DNA of 64,000 nucleotides, from positions 427,332 to 491,331 of the forward strand of contig NZ_JAVKTS010000002.1 in assembly GCF_031460495.1 (NCBI RefSeq), given 5' to 3'. Each line of letters opens with the position of its first letter. Within the stretch, counting starts at the first letter, position 1. The notes beneath the pieces are model-generated. The model searched no databases, was not told where the DNA came from, and saw only the letters and a program-made list of their open reading frames with translations. The stretch comes from Tissierella sp. GTDB taxonomy: Bacteria; Bacillota; Clostridia; Tissierellales; Tissierellaceae. The position numbers were made by a program, and so were the translations under genes. Below, piece after piece: positions 26,160 through 35,441 of this stretch.

Positions 26160-26723
26160 ATGTCACGTCAAGAATTAAGATTAACAGGTTCTGGAGGTCA
26201 AGGACTTATATTAGCCGGAATTATATTAGCTGAAGCAGCATTATATGATGGATTGAATGTAGTTCAGTCTCAATCCTATGGTCCTGAAGCTAGAGGAGGA
26301 GCTAGTAAAGCAGAAGTAATAATAAGTAAAGATAAAATTAATTACCCAAAAGTCAATGAATGTGATATTATGCTTGCACTTACACAAGATGCATGTGGCA
26401 AATATATAAATTCATTGAAATCAGGTGGCATATTAATAATTGATAAATCATTAGCTGAAAAACCTAAAAGAGATGATATTAAAATATTTTCTGTGCCAAT
26501 TATTGAGACTGCTATGGATAAGTTAGGAAAACCAATGGTTGCGAATATTGTAGCTTTGGGAAGTATATATGAGCTTACGAAAGTAGTTAGCAAGGAATCC
26601 CTTGAGAAAGCAGTGTGTGATAGAGTTCCAAGAGGTACTGAAGAGCTTAATAAAAAAGCACTAGAGGAAGGATTTATGTTAATTAAAAACCATAAGGAAG
26701 ATTGTTATGGAGATGTATGTTGA
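26160..26723 (+). CDS. korC: 2-oxoacid:ferredoxin oxidoreductase gamma subunit
   Basis: The 187-residue subunit has the family start RLTGSGGQGLILAGIILAEA and SYGPEARGGASKAEVIIS, with VNECDIMLALTQ and the conserved VPIIETAMDKLGKPMVANIVALG. It completes the four-subunit complex. Start is one base after korB ends. Its last 17 bases overlap the RpiR regulator gene. Confidence 0.93.
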   Translation: MSRQELRLTGSGGQGLILAGIILAEAALYDGLNVVQSQSYGPEARGGASKAEVIISKDKINYPKVNECDIMLALTQDACGKYINSLKSGGILIIDKSLAEKPKRDDIKIFSVPIIETAMDKLGKPMVANIVALGSIYELTKVVSKESLEKAVCDRVPRGTEELNKKALEEGFMLIKNHKEDCYGDVC

Positions 26724-27573
26724 TTTAATAAAGAACATTCAAAATAACTTTAATTCTTTAAGTAAAGGGCAGAAGCAAATTGCAGAATTTATCATAAATC
26801 ACTATGATAAAGCAGCATTTATGACTGCATCTATCCTCGGTCAAACTGTTGATGTTAGCGAATCTACTGTTGTTAGATTCGCTAATACTTTAGGATATGA
26901 TGGTTATAGGGATCTTCAAAAAGAATTACATGAGCTAGTAAAAAATAAACTTACAACTGTGCAAAGGCTTTCTATGTCTAGCGAGTATACAAATAAGGGA
27001 AATGCTTTGAAGAAAGCAATGAGAAAAGATGTTGAGAACATAGAGAAAACCATAAATGAAATTGATCTTAACACATTTCAAGAATCTATAAATTTAATAT
27101 TGAAAGCTGAGAATGTATATATTTTAGGGTTAAGATCATCATCATTTTTAGCAGGTTACCTAGGTTTTTATCTTAGCTTTATATTAAAAAATGTAAAGGT
27201 TATTATTTCAGGGCCAAATGATGTATTCGAGCAACTATTCAGAGCAGATTCTAAGGACTTAATTATTGGAATATCTTATCCTAGGTATTCCAAGAGAACT
27301 TTAGAAGCATTAGATTTTTGCCGTGAAAAAGGATGTAAAATTATTAGTATAACAGACAGTTTAATATCTCCAGCATCAAAGGATTCAGATATTTCTTTAA
27401 TCGCAAGTAGTGATATGCTTTCCTTTGTAGATTCCTTAGTTGCACCTATGAGTTTAATCAACGCTTTAATCGTATCTATAGGTATGGAGAAAAAGGAGGA
27501 TATTACCTCTTCCTTTGAAGATTTAGAGTATATTTGGAATAAATATAATGTATATGACGAAAATAGTAAGTAA
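26707..27573 (+). CDS. RpiR/MurR family transcriptional regulator
   Basis: The 288-residue protein has an N-terminal HTH domain (about 1-77, with SVVRFA-type recognition segment SESTVVRFANTLGYDGYRDL) and a C-terminal SIS sugar-phosphate-binding domain (about 125-260, with YILGLRSSSFLAGYL and IIGISYPRYSKRTLEAL). Such regulators usually sense phosphosugars. It overlaps korC by 17 bases and so is co-transcribed with the oxidoreductase, which may be its target. Start at ATG 26707 (AAGGAAG ahead); ATG 26713 is an alternative. Confidence 0.88.
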   Translation: MEMYVDLIKNIQNNFNSLSKGQKQIAEFIINHYDKAAFMTASILGQTVDVSESTVVRFANTLGYDGYRDLQKELHELVKNKLTTVQRLSMSSEYTNKGNALKKAMRKDVENIEKTINEIDLNTFQESINLILKAENVYILGLRSSSFLAGYLGFYLSFILKNVKVIISGPNDVFEQLFRADSKDLIIGISYPRYSKRTLEALDFCREKGCKIISITDSLISPASKDSDISLIASSDMLSFVDSLVAPMSLINALIVSIGMEKKEDITSSFEDLEYIWNKYNVYDENSK

Positions 27574-27612
27574 CAAATAAATCGATATTATAATAAATAT
27601 CGATTTATTTGT
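27573..27612 (+). terminator. Terminator after the kor-RpiR operon
   Basis: A perfect 17-bp stem, ACAAATAAATCGATATT (27573-27589) with AATATCGATTTATTTGT (27596-27612), loop of 6. No long T-run follows, but the right arm is itself T-rich. Confidence 0.8.
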
Positions 27613-27635
27613 CTACATTTATATCATAATAAATG

Positions 27636-27651
27636 TTATCATAAATGATAA
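27636..27651. repeat. Short palindrome TTATCATAAATGATAA upstream of the phosphatase gene
   Basis: Seven-base arms TTATCAT/ATGATAA with a 2-base centre lie 73 bases before the next start and just upstream of TATAAT (27675-27680). It may be an operator; no regulator can be named. Confidence 0.35.
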
Positions 27652-27723
27652 TGTTTGTTATATGATTTTTCTGTTATAATATAATTAAATATAATTTTAA
27701 AAATGCATATGGAGGTATTTGAA

Positions 27724-28335
27724 TTGACGAAAATATATTTAATTAGACACGGTCAATCTGAATGGAATAAATTAAACAAAATTCAAGGGCAAAGAGACAC
27801 ACTTTTAACTGAATTAGGCAAGAATCAAGCTTTACTCTTAGGAGATAGACTCGCTAATGAAAATATTGATATGATTTATACTAGTGATTTAACTAGGGCT
27901 TATGATACTGCAAAAGCAATCTCAAATAGAATAAATAAACCTTTATTTGTCAGTGATTCAATTAGAGAAATTAATTTTAATTTATGGGAAGGCTTAACTA
28001 ATGAAGAAGTACAAGAAAAATACAAAGATGAATACTCGATTTGGTTAAGAGAACCACACAAATTGAATATTCAAGGAGTGGAAACTTTGAATTCCTTGCA
28101 AGAGAGAGCAATGAAATATATAAATAAAATTATAAAAGAAAATAATAATAAAAGTATCGCTATTGTATCCCATGGCGCAATTCTAAAAACAATAATCTTA
28201 GGACTATTAGATATTGAAATCTCTCATTATAAAAATATTTCATTATCGAATGTTTCCTTAAGTATAATCGAATGTAGAGATTTTAATAATGTATTAAAAT
28301 TATTAAATGATACATCTCATTTAAAGGAGCTGTAA
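27724..28335 (+). CDS. Histidine phosphatase family protein (phosphoglycerate mutase-like)
   Basis: This 203-residue protein has the histidine-phosphatase motif YLIRHGQSEWN at the N-terminus (phosphohistidine H9), the second arginine in YTSDLTRAYDTA, the acid residue in REINFNLWEG and the second catalytic histidine in IAIVSHGAILKTI. It may be a GpmB- or CobC-like phosphatase; no cobalamin genes are nearby. TTG at 27724 fits GGAGG at 27711-27715, so upstream in-frame ATGs are rejected. Confidence 0.85.
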   Translation: MTKIYLIRHGQSEWNKLNKIQGQRDTLLTELGKNQALLLGDRLANENIDMIYTSDLTRAYDTAKAISNRINKPLFVSDSIREINFNLWEGLTNEEVQEKYKDEYSIWLREPHKLNIQGVETLNSLQERAMKYINKIIKENNNKSIAIVSHGAILKTIILGLLDIEISHYKNISLSNVSLSIIECRDFNNVLKLLNDTSHLKEL

Positions 28336-28337
28336 AT

Positions 28338-29558
28338 ATGAGTGAAAAAATATGTGTTGTTGGTGCTGGACCATCTGGAATGATGGCAGCCGGTATAGCT
28401 GGATCTAAGGGAAAAGATGTAACATTAATTGAAAAAAATGAAAGGATTGGGAAGAAGCTATTCATTACTGGTAAAGGAAGATGTAATATAACTAATAATG
28501 CTCCAATAGAAGATTTTTTTGACAATGTTATGAGAAACAAGAACTTTCTTTATAGTAGTTTTTATACATTTAACAATTTAGACATTATAAATTTACTCGA
28601 ATCTTATGGCTTAAAGACTAAGGTAGAGAGAGGAAACAGAGTATTCCCTCATAGTGATAAATCATCTGATGTTATTAAAGCTTTTGAAAAGTTTCTTTTG
28701 TCCAATAATGTTAAGTTATTGTTAAATAATAATGTTGAATCAATTGATGTAAAGGAAGGAAAATTTATTTTAAAAACAAAAAATGGTGAAATGACATTTG
28801 ATAAATTAATAATATCAACAGGAGGAAAATCATATCCTTCTACAGGATCCACTGGTGATGGATATAAATTTGCTTATAAATTGGGACATGAAATTGTTGA
28901 AATTAAACCTTCGTTGGTACCTATAGAAATTAAAGAGAATTGGATTAAGGACTTACAAGGACTATCTTTAAAAAATGTTTCATTATCTGCTAGCTCTAGA
29001 AAAAAGATTATATATGAAGAATTTGGTGAGATGATTTTTACGCACTATGGTATTTCAGGACCTATAGTACTTTCAATGAGTAACTATTTACATAGTAAAT
29101 CCAATGATAATATTAATTTATTTATTGATTTCAAGCCAGCATTAGATGATCATAAACTAGATACTAGAATATTAAGAGATTTTGAATTATATAATAATAA
29201 ACAAATTAAAAATTCATTGAATGATTTATTACCTCAAAAATTGATACCAGTTATAATCAATTTATCTGAAATAGACCCAGATAAAACAGTTAATCAGATT
29301 ACAAAAGAAGAAAGAAGCAGGTTACAAAACACTATAAAGAAATTTCCAATTACTTTTAAATCTTTTAGACCTATAGAGGAAGCAATAGTAACATCAGGAG
29401 GGATTTCTATAAAGAACATTAATCCTTCAACAATGGAATCAAAGATACTGCCTAATTTATATTTTACAGGTGAGATAATAGATGTGGACGCTTTAACTGG
29501 TGGTTTTAATTTGCAAATTGCTTATTCTACAGGATATTTAGCTGGAATTAGTGTTTAA
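28338..29558 (+). CDS. HI0933/YhiN-family FAD-dependent oxidoreductase
   Basis: The 406-residue flavoprotein starts with the dinucleotide-binding fold VVGAGPSGMMAAGIAG and has GKGRCNITNNAP, ISTGGKSYPSTGSTGDG and the C-terminal FAD contact VTSGGISIKNINPSTMESK and GFNLQIAYSTG. The group includes the bile-acid reductase BaiN, but most members have no known substrate. It begins two bases after the phosphatase gene stops. Confidence 0.87.
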   Translation: MSEKICVVGAGPSGMMAAGIAGSKGKDVTLIEKNERIGKKLFITGKGRCNITNNAPIEDFFDNVMRNKNFLYSSFYTFNNLDIINLLESYGLKTKVERGNRVFPHSDKSSDVIKAFEKFLLSNNVKLLLNNNVESIDVKEGKFILKTKNGEMTFDKLIISTGGKSYPSTGSTGDGYKFAYKLGHEIVEIKPSLVPIEIKENWIKDLQGLSLKNVSLSASSRKKIIYEEFGEMIFTHYGISGPIVLSMSNYLHSKSNDNINLFIDFKPALDDHKLDTRILRDFELYNNKQIKNSLNDLLPQKLIPVIINLSEIDPDKTVNQITKEERSRLQNTIKKFPITFKSFRPIEEAIVTSGGISIKNINPSTMESKILPNLYFTGEIIDVDALTGGFNLQIAYSTGYLAGISV

Positions 29559-29598
29559 TATTTGGTTATAAATATTAGTTACAATAAGAACAAATAGC

Positions 29599-29627
29599 TT
29601 GTTTACTAAAAGAATTTAATATATAAT
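29599..29627 (+). promoter_or_regulatory. Sigma-A promoter of the aroH-cmk-plsC-ispH operon
   Basis: TTGTTT (29599-29604) and TATAAT (29622-29627) with a 17-base spacer lie 18 bases before the aroH start. Confidence 0.62.
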
Positions 29628-29645
29628 TAGTAAGGGAGTGTTACT

Positions 29646-30032
29646 ATGAGTATTTTAAGCATAAGGGGAGCTACAACTGTTCCCGAAAATTCGGTTTCTG
29701 CCATTCTAGATAGTACTAAGGAATTATTAATTGAAATTGAGAAAGCAAATAATATAAATAAAGATAAAGTTATTAGTATTATCTTTTCATGTACTTCAGA
29801 TTTGGATAAGGTTTATCCTGCTAAAGCTGCACGAGAATTAGGTTATATACATGCTGGATTAATGTGCTTTAATGAAATGTTTGTTGAAAATAGTCTCAAT
29901 ATGTGTATTAGAATAATGATCCTTTGTGATTTAAATATTGAACAAAAAGACATTGAACATATTTATTTAAAAGAGGCAATGATATTAAGGCCTGATCTAA
30001 TAAATAAAAATTTTAAATATAATTTATTGTAA
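29646..30032 (+). CDS. aroH: Chorismate mutase, AroH type
   Basis: The 128-residue enzyme converts chorismate to prephenate for Phe and Tyr synthesis. It is a monofunctional AroH: RGATTVPENS at the N-terminus (Arg of the active site), FSCTSDLDKVYPAKAARELGY and the C-terminal IRIMILCDLN with the active-site arginine. It stands apart from other aromatic genes, at the head of a cmk-plsC-ispH operon, as in several clostridia. Confidence 0.92.
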   Translation: MSILSIRGATTVPENSVSAILDSTKELLIEIEKANNINKDKVISIIFSCTSDLDKVYPAKAARELGYIHAGLMCFNEMFVENSLNMCIRIMILCDLNIEQKDIEHIYLKEAMILRPDLINKNFKYNLL

Positions 30033-30058
30033 GAACTGTTTTATTAGGAGGAAATAAT

Positions 30059-30721
30059 GTGATTAGTAAAAATATTGCCTTAGCAATTGATGGTCCTGCA
30101 GGAGCAGGGAAAAGCACTATTGCAAAGAAAACAGCAGAAATACTATCGTTGGAATATATTGATACTGGTGCTATGTATAGAGCGTTAACACTTAAGATTT
30201 TAAAAGAAAATTTAGACCCTCAGTCTGAAGATGATGTTGTAAATATCATGAAACATACTTCTATTGATTTTATAAATAATCATATTTATTTAGATGGGAT
30301 TCAAGTAGATAAGGAAATTAGAAATAATATTATAAATAGGAATGTTTCTTATATTGCTAGATTTGAGGAAGTAAGAAGCGGTATGGTTGAAATTCAGAGA
30401 AAGCTAGCATTAACAAAATCAGTTATTATGGATGGCAGAGATATAACAACGGTGGTTCTTCCTAATGCCGATTATAAGTTTTTTGTTACAGCTAGCGTAG
30501 ATGAGAGAGCTAGAAGAAGATATAAGGAATTATTGGAAAAAGGTGAAAAGCAAATATCCTTTGAACAAATAAAAGAAGAAATTATAAATAGAGATAAACT
30601 AGATAGTACTAGAGAAATTTCTCCATTGAGACAAAGTGAAGACTCCTATGTATTAGATACTACTAATAAAACTATAGATGAATGTGTTGATGAAATAATT
30701 TCTATAGTAAATGGGAGGTAG
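30059..30721 (+). CDS. cmk: Cytidylate kinase
   Basis: The 220-residue kinase phosphorylates CMP/dCMP. P-loop IDGPAGAGKSTIAKK is near 9-23, DTGAMYRAL follows, with MDGRDITTVVLPNADYKFFVTAS and the lid RARRRYKELLEKGE. The GTG start at 30059 is used because the ATG two bases earlier is followed at once by TGA, and AGGAGGAAATAAT precedes. cmk-plsC-ispH/rpsA is a familiar clostridial order. Confidence 0.95.
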   Translation: MISKNIALAIDGPAGAGKSTIAKKTAEILSLEYIDTGAMYRALTLKILKENLDPQSEDDVVNIMKHTSIDFINNHIYLDGIQVDKEIRNNIINRNVSYIARFEEVRSGMVEIQRKLALTKSVIMDGRDITTVVLPNADYKFFVTASVDERARRRYKELLEKGEKQISFEQIKEEIINRDKLDSTREISPLRQSEDSYVLDTTNKTIDECVDEIISIVNGR

Positions 30722-30725
30722 TCTT

Positions 30726-31322
30726 ATGCACCTATATTTTTTCATAAAAAGGGTAGCTAATGTTTTGTTTAGGCTAATATTTAGGATTGAAGTTTTTGGA
30801 AAGGATAATATTACAAAAGAAGGAAGAGTAATATTATGTTCAAATCACATAAATAATTTAGATCCTTTTTTATTATCTATTATTTTTCCTAGACAAATTT
30901 TTTGGATGGCAAAGCGACAGCTTTTTAAATTTAAATTAATTGCTTATCTTTTAAATAAATTGGGAGTATTTCCAGTGGACCGAGATGAAGCTGACTTATC
31001 TGCAATTAAAAATTCTTTAAAAGTTCTTAAGAAAGAAAATGTTTTAGGAATTTTCCCTGAAGGAACAAGGGTAAAAGAAATTAATTTAGAAAATGCTAAA
31101 CCAGGTATAGCACTAATAAGTATAAAAGCTCAGGCGCCTATTTTGCCTGTATATATAGATGGAAATTATAGACTATTTAGTAAAATTAGAGTTTATATTG
31201 GTGAATCAATTGATTTTTCTAATAGCTATGGTAAAAAATTAACTACAGAAGATTACAAGTCATATAGCAAAGATATATTAAAGGCTATATATTCTATTAA
31301 ATATAAAGAGGGTGAAGTATAG
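30726..31322 (+). CDS. plsC: 1-acyl-sn-glycerol-3-phosphate acyltransferase
   Basis: The 198-residue enzyme acylates lysophosphatidic acid. The NHINNLD motif (HX4D, catalytic) is near 38-44, GVFPVDRD near 80-87 and FPEGTR near 106-111, with an N-terminal hydrophobic helix for membrane contact. ATG at 30726 is preferred to 30711 because GGGAGG (30714-30719) is correctly placed for it. Its stop overlaps the GTG of the next gene. Confidence 0.92.
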   Translation: MHLYFFIKRVANVLFRLIFRIEVFGKDNITKEGRVILCSNHINNLDPFLLSIIFPRQIFWMAKRQLFKFKLIAYLLNKLGVFPVDRDEADLSAIKNSLKVLKKENVLGIFPEGTRVKEINLENAKPGIALISIKAQAPILPVYIDGNYRLFSKIRVYIGESIDFSNSYGKKLTTEDYKSYSKDILKAIYSIKYKEGEV

Positions 31323-33289
31323 TGAAAATAATTATAGCTGATAATGCTGGATTTTGTTTTGGCGTGAAAAGGGCTGTGGATATGACAACTAGTGAACTTT
31401 CGAACTCTACTAATGATGTTTACTCCTTAGGACCTTTAATCCATAATGCTCAAGCAGTTAAGAGATTTGAAGAAAATGGTCTTAAAACAGTTGAAGATAT
31501 AGAAGGGATTAAAGATAGTAAAATTATTATTAGATCTCATGGAGTCACTAAATCTACCATAGACAAAATAAATGATATGAAATTAGATATAGTAGATAGT
31601 ACTTGTCCATATGTTAAATCGGTACATAAGAGGGTTGAAGATTTTTATAATAGGGGGTATAATATTGTAATAATCGGAGATGCTACTCATCCAGAAGTCA
31701 TGGGAGTAAATGGCTGGTGCAATGATGAGGCATTTATTGTTAGCTCTACTGATGAAGCAATAAATTTACCTAAAATGGATAAGATTTGTGTAGTTTCTCA
31801 AACTACTAATACTCAAGATAAATTTCATGATTTATCAAGTATTATTAAAGAAAAAGGTAATGAAGTTGATATATTTAACACAATTTGTAATGCTACAAAC
31901 CAACGTCAAGAATCATGTAGAGAAGTAGCTAGTAAGGTTGATGCGATGGTTGTAATAGGCGGATTTCATAGCTCAAACACAAACAAGCTGGTAGAAATAA
32001 GCAGAAGATATTGTAGCAATGTTTTTCATATTGAAACTGTAAAAGAATTACCTTTACAAATAATATCAAAATTTAATACAATAGGAATAACCGCAGGTGC
32101 TTCCACACCTGATTGGATAATTAAGGAGGTAGTTGAAACAATGGACAATATAAATCATAATGAAATGATGGAGGCAATTGAAAATTCTTTTACTAGAATC
32201 CATAGAGGAGATATACTAAAGGGTGAAGTAATTTTTGTTACTAACAATGAAGTAATGGTTAACATTAATTATAAATCTGATGGTATTGTTAATAGAGAAG
32301 AGTTATCTAATGATCCTGATGTTAAACCAAGAGACCTATATAAACAAGGAGATGCAATTGAAGTTTATGTAGTTAAATTGGATGATGGTGAAGGCAATGT
32401 GGTTCTTTCTGCAAAAAGGGCAGACGACAATAAAAATTGGGATATTGTTGAAAAAGCTTTCATTGAAAAAGAAAGAGTAGAATGTAAAGTAATTAATAGT
32501 GTAAAAGGCGGATTAACTGTTTTGGTATATGGAATAAGCGCTTTTATGCCTGCATCTCAAGTATCTATTAACTATGTTACTGATTTAAATGTATATAAAG
32601 GAAAGACTTTAATCGCTAAGATTATTGATTTTGATAAAGAAAAAAGAAGAGTAATCTTATCTAGAAAAGAAATAGAAAGAGAAGAACTAAATAACAAGCG
32701 AAAAGAGTTATGGACTAATATTGAAGTAGATCAAATAGTGGAAGGAACTGTACAAAGATTAACTGATTTTGGAGCATTTGTTGACATTGGAGGACTTGAC
32801 GGGTTAGTTCATATATCTGATTTATCTTGGAATAGGGTTAAAAATCCTTCTGAGATAGTAAAAGTTGGGCAAAGTGTTAAGGTTAGGATATTAGGACTAG
32901 ATAAAGATAAGAATAGAATTTCATTAGGATTAAAGCAAACTATTGAAGAACCTTGGAAGGCTTTTTCTAATAATGTTAATATAGGTGATGTAGTAGAAGG
33001 AACTGTAGTTAACTTAATGGATTTTGGTGCCTTTGTTAGACTTAATGAAGGAGTAGATGGGTTATTACATGTTTCACAAATATCGAAAGAACATGTTAAC
33101 AAACCATCAGATGTCTTGAAAATAGGTAACAAGATAAATGTAAAAATTATAGATATAAATGGAGAAGATAAAAAAATTAGTCTATCTTTAAAGGATGCTA
33201 TAGAACCAAATGAAACAGAAACAGACTATGAAACTCATACAAAAGAAGATACAGATTTGACTATTGGAGATATTATTGATAACAATTAA
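31322..33289 (+). CDS. ispH: IspH (HMB-PP reductase) fused to ribosomal S1-like repeats
   Basis: The 655-residue protein is the bifunctional fusion common in clostridia. Residues 1-280 are 4-hydroxy-3-methylbut-2-enyl diphosphate reductase, with the FeS cysteines in AGFCFGVKRAV, DSTCPYVKSV and TICNATNQRQ. Residues about 295-635 are four S1 RNA-binding repeats (for example VEGTVQRLTDFGAFVDIGG and VEGTVVNLMDFGAFVRLNEG). It makes isoprenoid precursors, while the S1 part may bind mRNA or ribosomes. GTG start at 31322 overlaps the plsC stop. Confidence 0.94.
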   Translation: MKIIIADNAGFCFGVKRAVDMTTSELSNSTNDVYSLGPLIHNAQAVKRFEENGLKTVEDIEGIKDSKIIIRSHGVTKSTIDKINDMKLDIVDSTCPYVKSVHKRVEDFYNRGYNIVIIGDATHPEVMGVNGWCNDEAFIVSSTDEAINLPKMDKICVVSQTTNTQDKFHDLSSIIKEKGNEVDIFNTICNATNQRQESCREVASKVDAMVVIGGFHSSNTNKLVEISRRYCSNVFHIETVKELPLQIISKFNTIGITAGASTPDWIIKEVVETMDNINHNEMMEAIENSFTRIHRGDILKGEVIFVTNNEVMVNINYKSDGIVNREELSNDPDVKPRDLYKQGDAIEVYVVKLDDGEGNVVLSAKRADDNKNWDIVEKAFIEKERVECKVINSVKGGLTVLVYGISAFMPASQVSINYVTDLNVYKGKTLIAKIIDFDKEKRRVILSRKEIEREELNNKRKELWTNIEVDQIVEGTVQRLTDFGAFVDIGGLDGLVHISDLSWNRVKNPSEIVKVGQSVKVRILGLDKDKNRISLGLKQTIEEPWKAFSNNVNIGDVVEGTVVNLMDFGAFVRLNEGVDGLLHVSQISKEHVNKPSDVLKIGNKINVKIIDINGEDKKISLSLKDAIEPNETETDYETHTKEDTDLTIGDIIDNN

Positions 33290-33305
33290 TGTAATTCAAT
33301 CATTA

Positions 33306-33352
33306 AGGGTTTTGATGTAAATGAATTACATCGAAACCCTGTATTGTATTTT
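33306..33352 (+). terminator. Terminator after ispH-rpsA
   Basis: AGGGTTTTGATGTAA (33306-33320) pairs with TTACATCGAAACCCT (33326-33340) through 15 pairs including one G-U, then GTATTGTATTTTT. Confidence 0.88.
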
Positions 33353-33377
33353 TGAATAGTCATATTAGGAGGTAATA

Positions 33378-34154
33378 ATGGACAAGTATGAAATATTTAA
33401 AAAAGATATTAATGGTTTAATTAATGTGGATTTAAATTATTATAAAGAAAAACAAATGAGGAGGAGGATTTCATCACTATTGTCAAGAAATAATTATAAA
33501 GATTTTGATGATTATTTTATTGGATTAAAAAGCAATAAGGATCTCCTCGAACAATTTATAAATTATTTAACTATAAATGTATCTGAATTCTATAGAAATC
33601 CTTCACAATGGGAAGTACTAGAAAAAGATATAATCCCCATTATAATGGAAAACAATAAAGGACCATTAAAAATATGGAGTTCAGCTTGTTCTACAGGCGA
33701 AGAGCCATACTCTTTAGTTATGATGTTGTCAAAGTTTTTTCCTCTAAAGGATATAAAAGTACTTGCATCTGATATAGATGAGGAAGCTATGCATAAAGCC
33801 AAACTTGGTCTATATAGTGAAAAATCATTAGCAAATTTACCCAAAGGATTTAAGGAAAAGTTTTTTAGTAAAATTCAAAATTCATATAATATATCTACCG
33901 ATATAAAACAATGTGTAGAATTTAAGAAAATGGATTTATTAAAGGATAAATTTCCTACAAATGTGGACTTAGTGACATGCCGCAATGTAATGATCTATTT
34001 TACTGAAGAAGCAAAAGAACTTTTATACTCTAAGTTTTATAATTCATTAAGTACTAATGGAGTATTATTCGTTGGAAGTACTGAGCAAATTATAATGCCT
34101 GAAAAACATAAACTTAAGCCTGCTAGAACCTTTTTTTATAAGAAGAGCGTCTAA
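33378..34154 (+). CDS. cheR: CheR-type protein glutamate methyltransferase
   Basis: The 258-residue enzyme has the N-terminal all-alpha CheR domain (YYKEKQMRRRISSLLSRN) and a SAM domain with IWSSACSTGEEPYSL near 100, LASDIDEEAMHKAK and TCRNVMIYF. CheR methylates chemoreceptors. No other chemotaxis or flagellar gene is in the window, so it may serve distant receptors or another pathway. It has its own Shine-Dalgarno (TTAGGAGGTAATA) and lies between terminators. Confidence 0.9.
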   Translation: MDKYEIFKKDINGLINVDLNYYKEKQMRRRISSLLSRNNYKDFDDYFIGLKSNKDLLEQFINYLTINVSEFYRNPSQWEVLEKDIIPIIMENNKGPLKIWSSACSTGEEPYSLVMMLSKFFPLKDIKVLASDIDEEAMHKAKLGLYSEKSLANLPKGFKEKFFSKIQNSYNISTDIKQCVEFKKMDLLKDKFPTNVDLVTCRNVMIYFTEEAKELLYSKFYNSLSTNGVLFVGSTEQIIMPEKHKLKPARTFFYKKSV

Positions 34155-34178
34155 AGAACCGTTAAGGTAGCTCTTCTT
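34140..34178 (+). terminator. Possible hairpin terminator after cheR
   Basis: AAGAAGAGC (34140-34148) pairs with GCTCTTCTT (34170-34178) across a 21-base loop; the cheR stop is in the loop. No T-run follows, so termination is uncertain. The remaining bases to 34385 are AT-rich and hold no gene I can support; TTGATA near 34302 may be a -35 element of the aminopeptidase operon. Confidence 0.4.
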
Positions 34179-34385
34179 GAAACTCATATAGATTAAAACA
34201 AGTTCTATATATAAAAAGATCAAAAGAGTAGAACTTTCCTATTCGTTATAATAAAAGTAAATAACTGAGCATTAGAAAAAGCTTTTTTGTGAGCTTGTTG
34301 ATATCAATTCTTTAATTAAAAGATATTGAAGTCGAGTTTTTTATTAGCAATATAAAATTTATTTTCAAAAAAGGAGGGTATAAAA

Positions 34386-35441
34386 TTGGAGACAAAAGTT
34401 CTTTTAGAATTATTATGTAATAGCCAAGGTATATCTGGCAATGAATATCCCTTAAATGACATAATAATATCAGCCTTTAAGGAATATACTGATGATATTA
34501 TTATTGATAATCTAGGTAATATTATTGCTTTCAAAAAGGGATTATCAATTAATAATAATGTTAAAATAATGATAGCTGCCCACATGGATGAAATAGGTTT
34601 AATGGTGAAAGATATTGAAGATAATGGTTTCCTTAGATTTACAAATATAGGCGGATTTGATCCAAGAACTATATTAGGTCAAGAAGTAATTGTCCATGGG
34701 AAAAAGGATTTATTTGGTGTAATAGGTTCTAAACCACCTCACCTTCAAGACGAATCTGAACATGATAAGGCAATTAAAATGGAGGACATGACCATTGATA
34801 TTGGATACTCTAAAGATGAAGTTGAAAAGCTAGTGAGTATTGGTGATGTAATTACTATTAGAAGGACATTGATGAACTTACAAGGTAGTAGGATTGCTGC
34901 AAAAGCATTAGATGATAGGGCTGGTATTGCAGTTGTCTACGAGTGCGTTAAAGAATTAAACAAGCTAAACCACGAAGCTGATGTGTATTTCGTGTCTACG
35001 GTTCAAGAAGAGGTAAGTATGTCTGGAGCATTAGTTAGTACATATAAAATTAATCCAGATATAGGTATTGCAGTAGATGTTGGATTTGGCACAACTCCAG
35101 AGATTTCTAAGTCTAATTCAATTGAGCTAGGTAAAGGACCAGGAATTACTTTAGGTGGTAATATTCATCCCGGTTTGAGAAAAAAACTTACTGAAATTGC
35201 AGGAGAATATAATATACCTTACCAAATGGAGATATCTCCAGGACCAACTGGTACTGATGCGAGAGCTATGCAAATAACAAGAGAAGGAATTCCTTCCCTT
35301 GTACTATCTGTACCCTTAAGATATATGCATACATCTGTTGAAGTTATTGATATTGTTGATATAAAGCATACTGCTAAAATATTAGCATTCTTTATTGCTT
35401 CTATTTCTAATGAGAATTTGGAGGGATTATTATGCTATTAA
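34386..35441 (+). CDS. M42 family metallo-aminopeptidase (first of three)
   Basis: The 351-residue protein is a tetrahedral/TET-type glutamyl aminopeptidase or endoglucanase-like M42 peptidase. Zinc ligands and catalytic residues are in AAHMDEIGLM, KALDDRAG, VQEEVSMSGA (catalytic Glu), AVDVGFG and LRYMHTSVEV. TTG at 34386 follows AAAGGAGGGTATAAAA. It overlaps the next paralogue by 10 bases. Each copy differs in surface and C-terminal sequence, so they may have different substrates or form a mixed particle. Confidence 0.92.
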   Translation: METKVLLELLCNSQGISGNEYPLNDIIISAFKEYTDDIIIDNLGNIIAFKKGLSINNNVKIMIAAHMDEIGLMVKDIEDNGFLRFTNIGGFDPRTILGQEVIVHGKKDLFGVIGSKPPHLQDESEHDKAIKMEDMTIDIGYSKDEVEKLVSIGDVITIRRTLMNLQGSRIAAKALDDRAGIAVVYECVKELNKLNHEADVYFVSTVQEEVSMSGALVSTYKINPDIGIAVDVGFGTTPEISKSNSIELGKGPGITLGGNIHPGLRKKLTEIAGEYNIPYQMEISPGPTGTDARAMQITREGIPSLVLSVPLRYMHTSVEVIDIVDIKHTAKILAFFIASISNENLEGLLCY

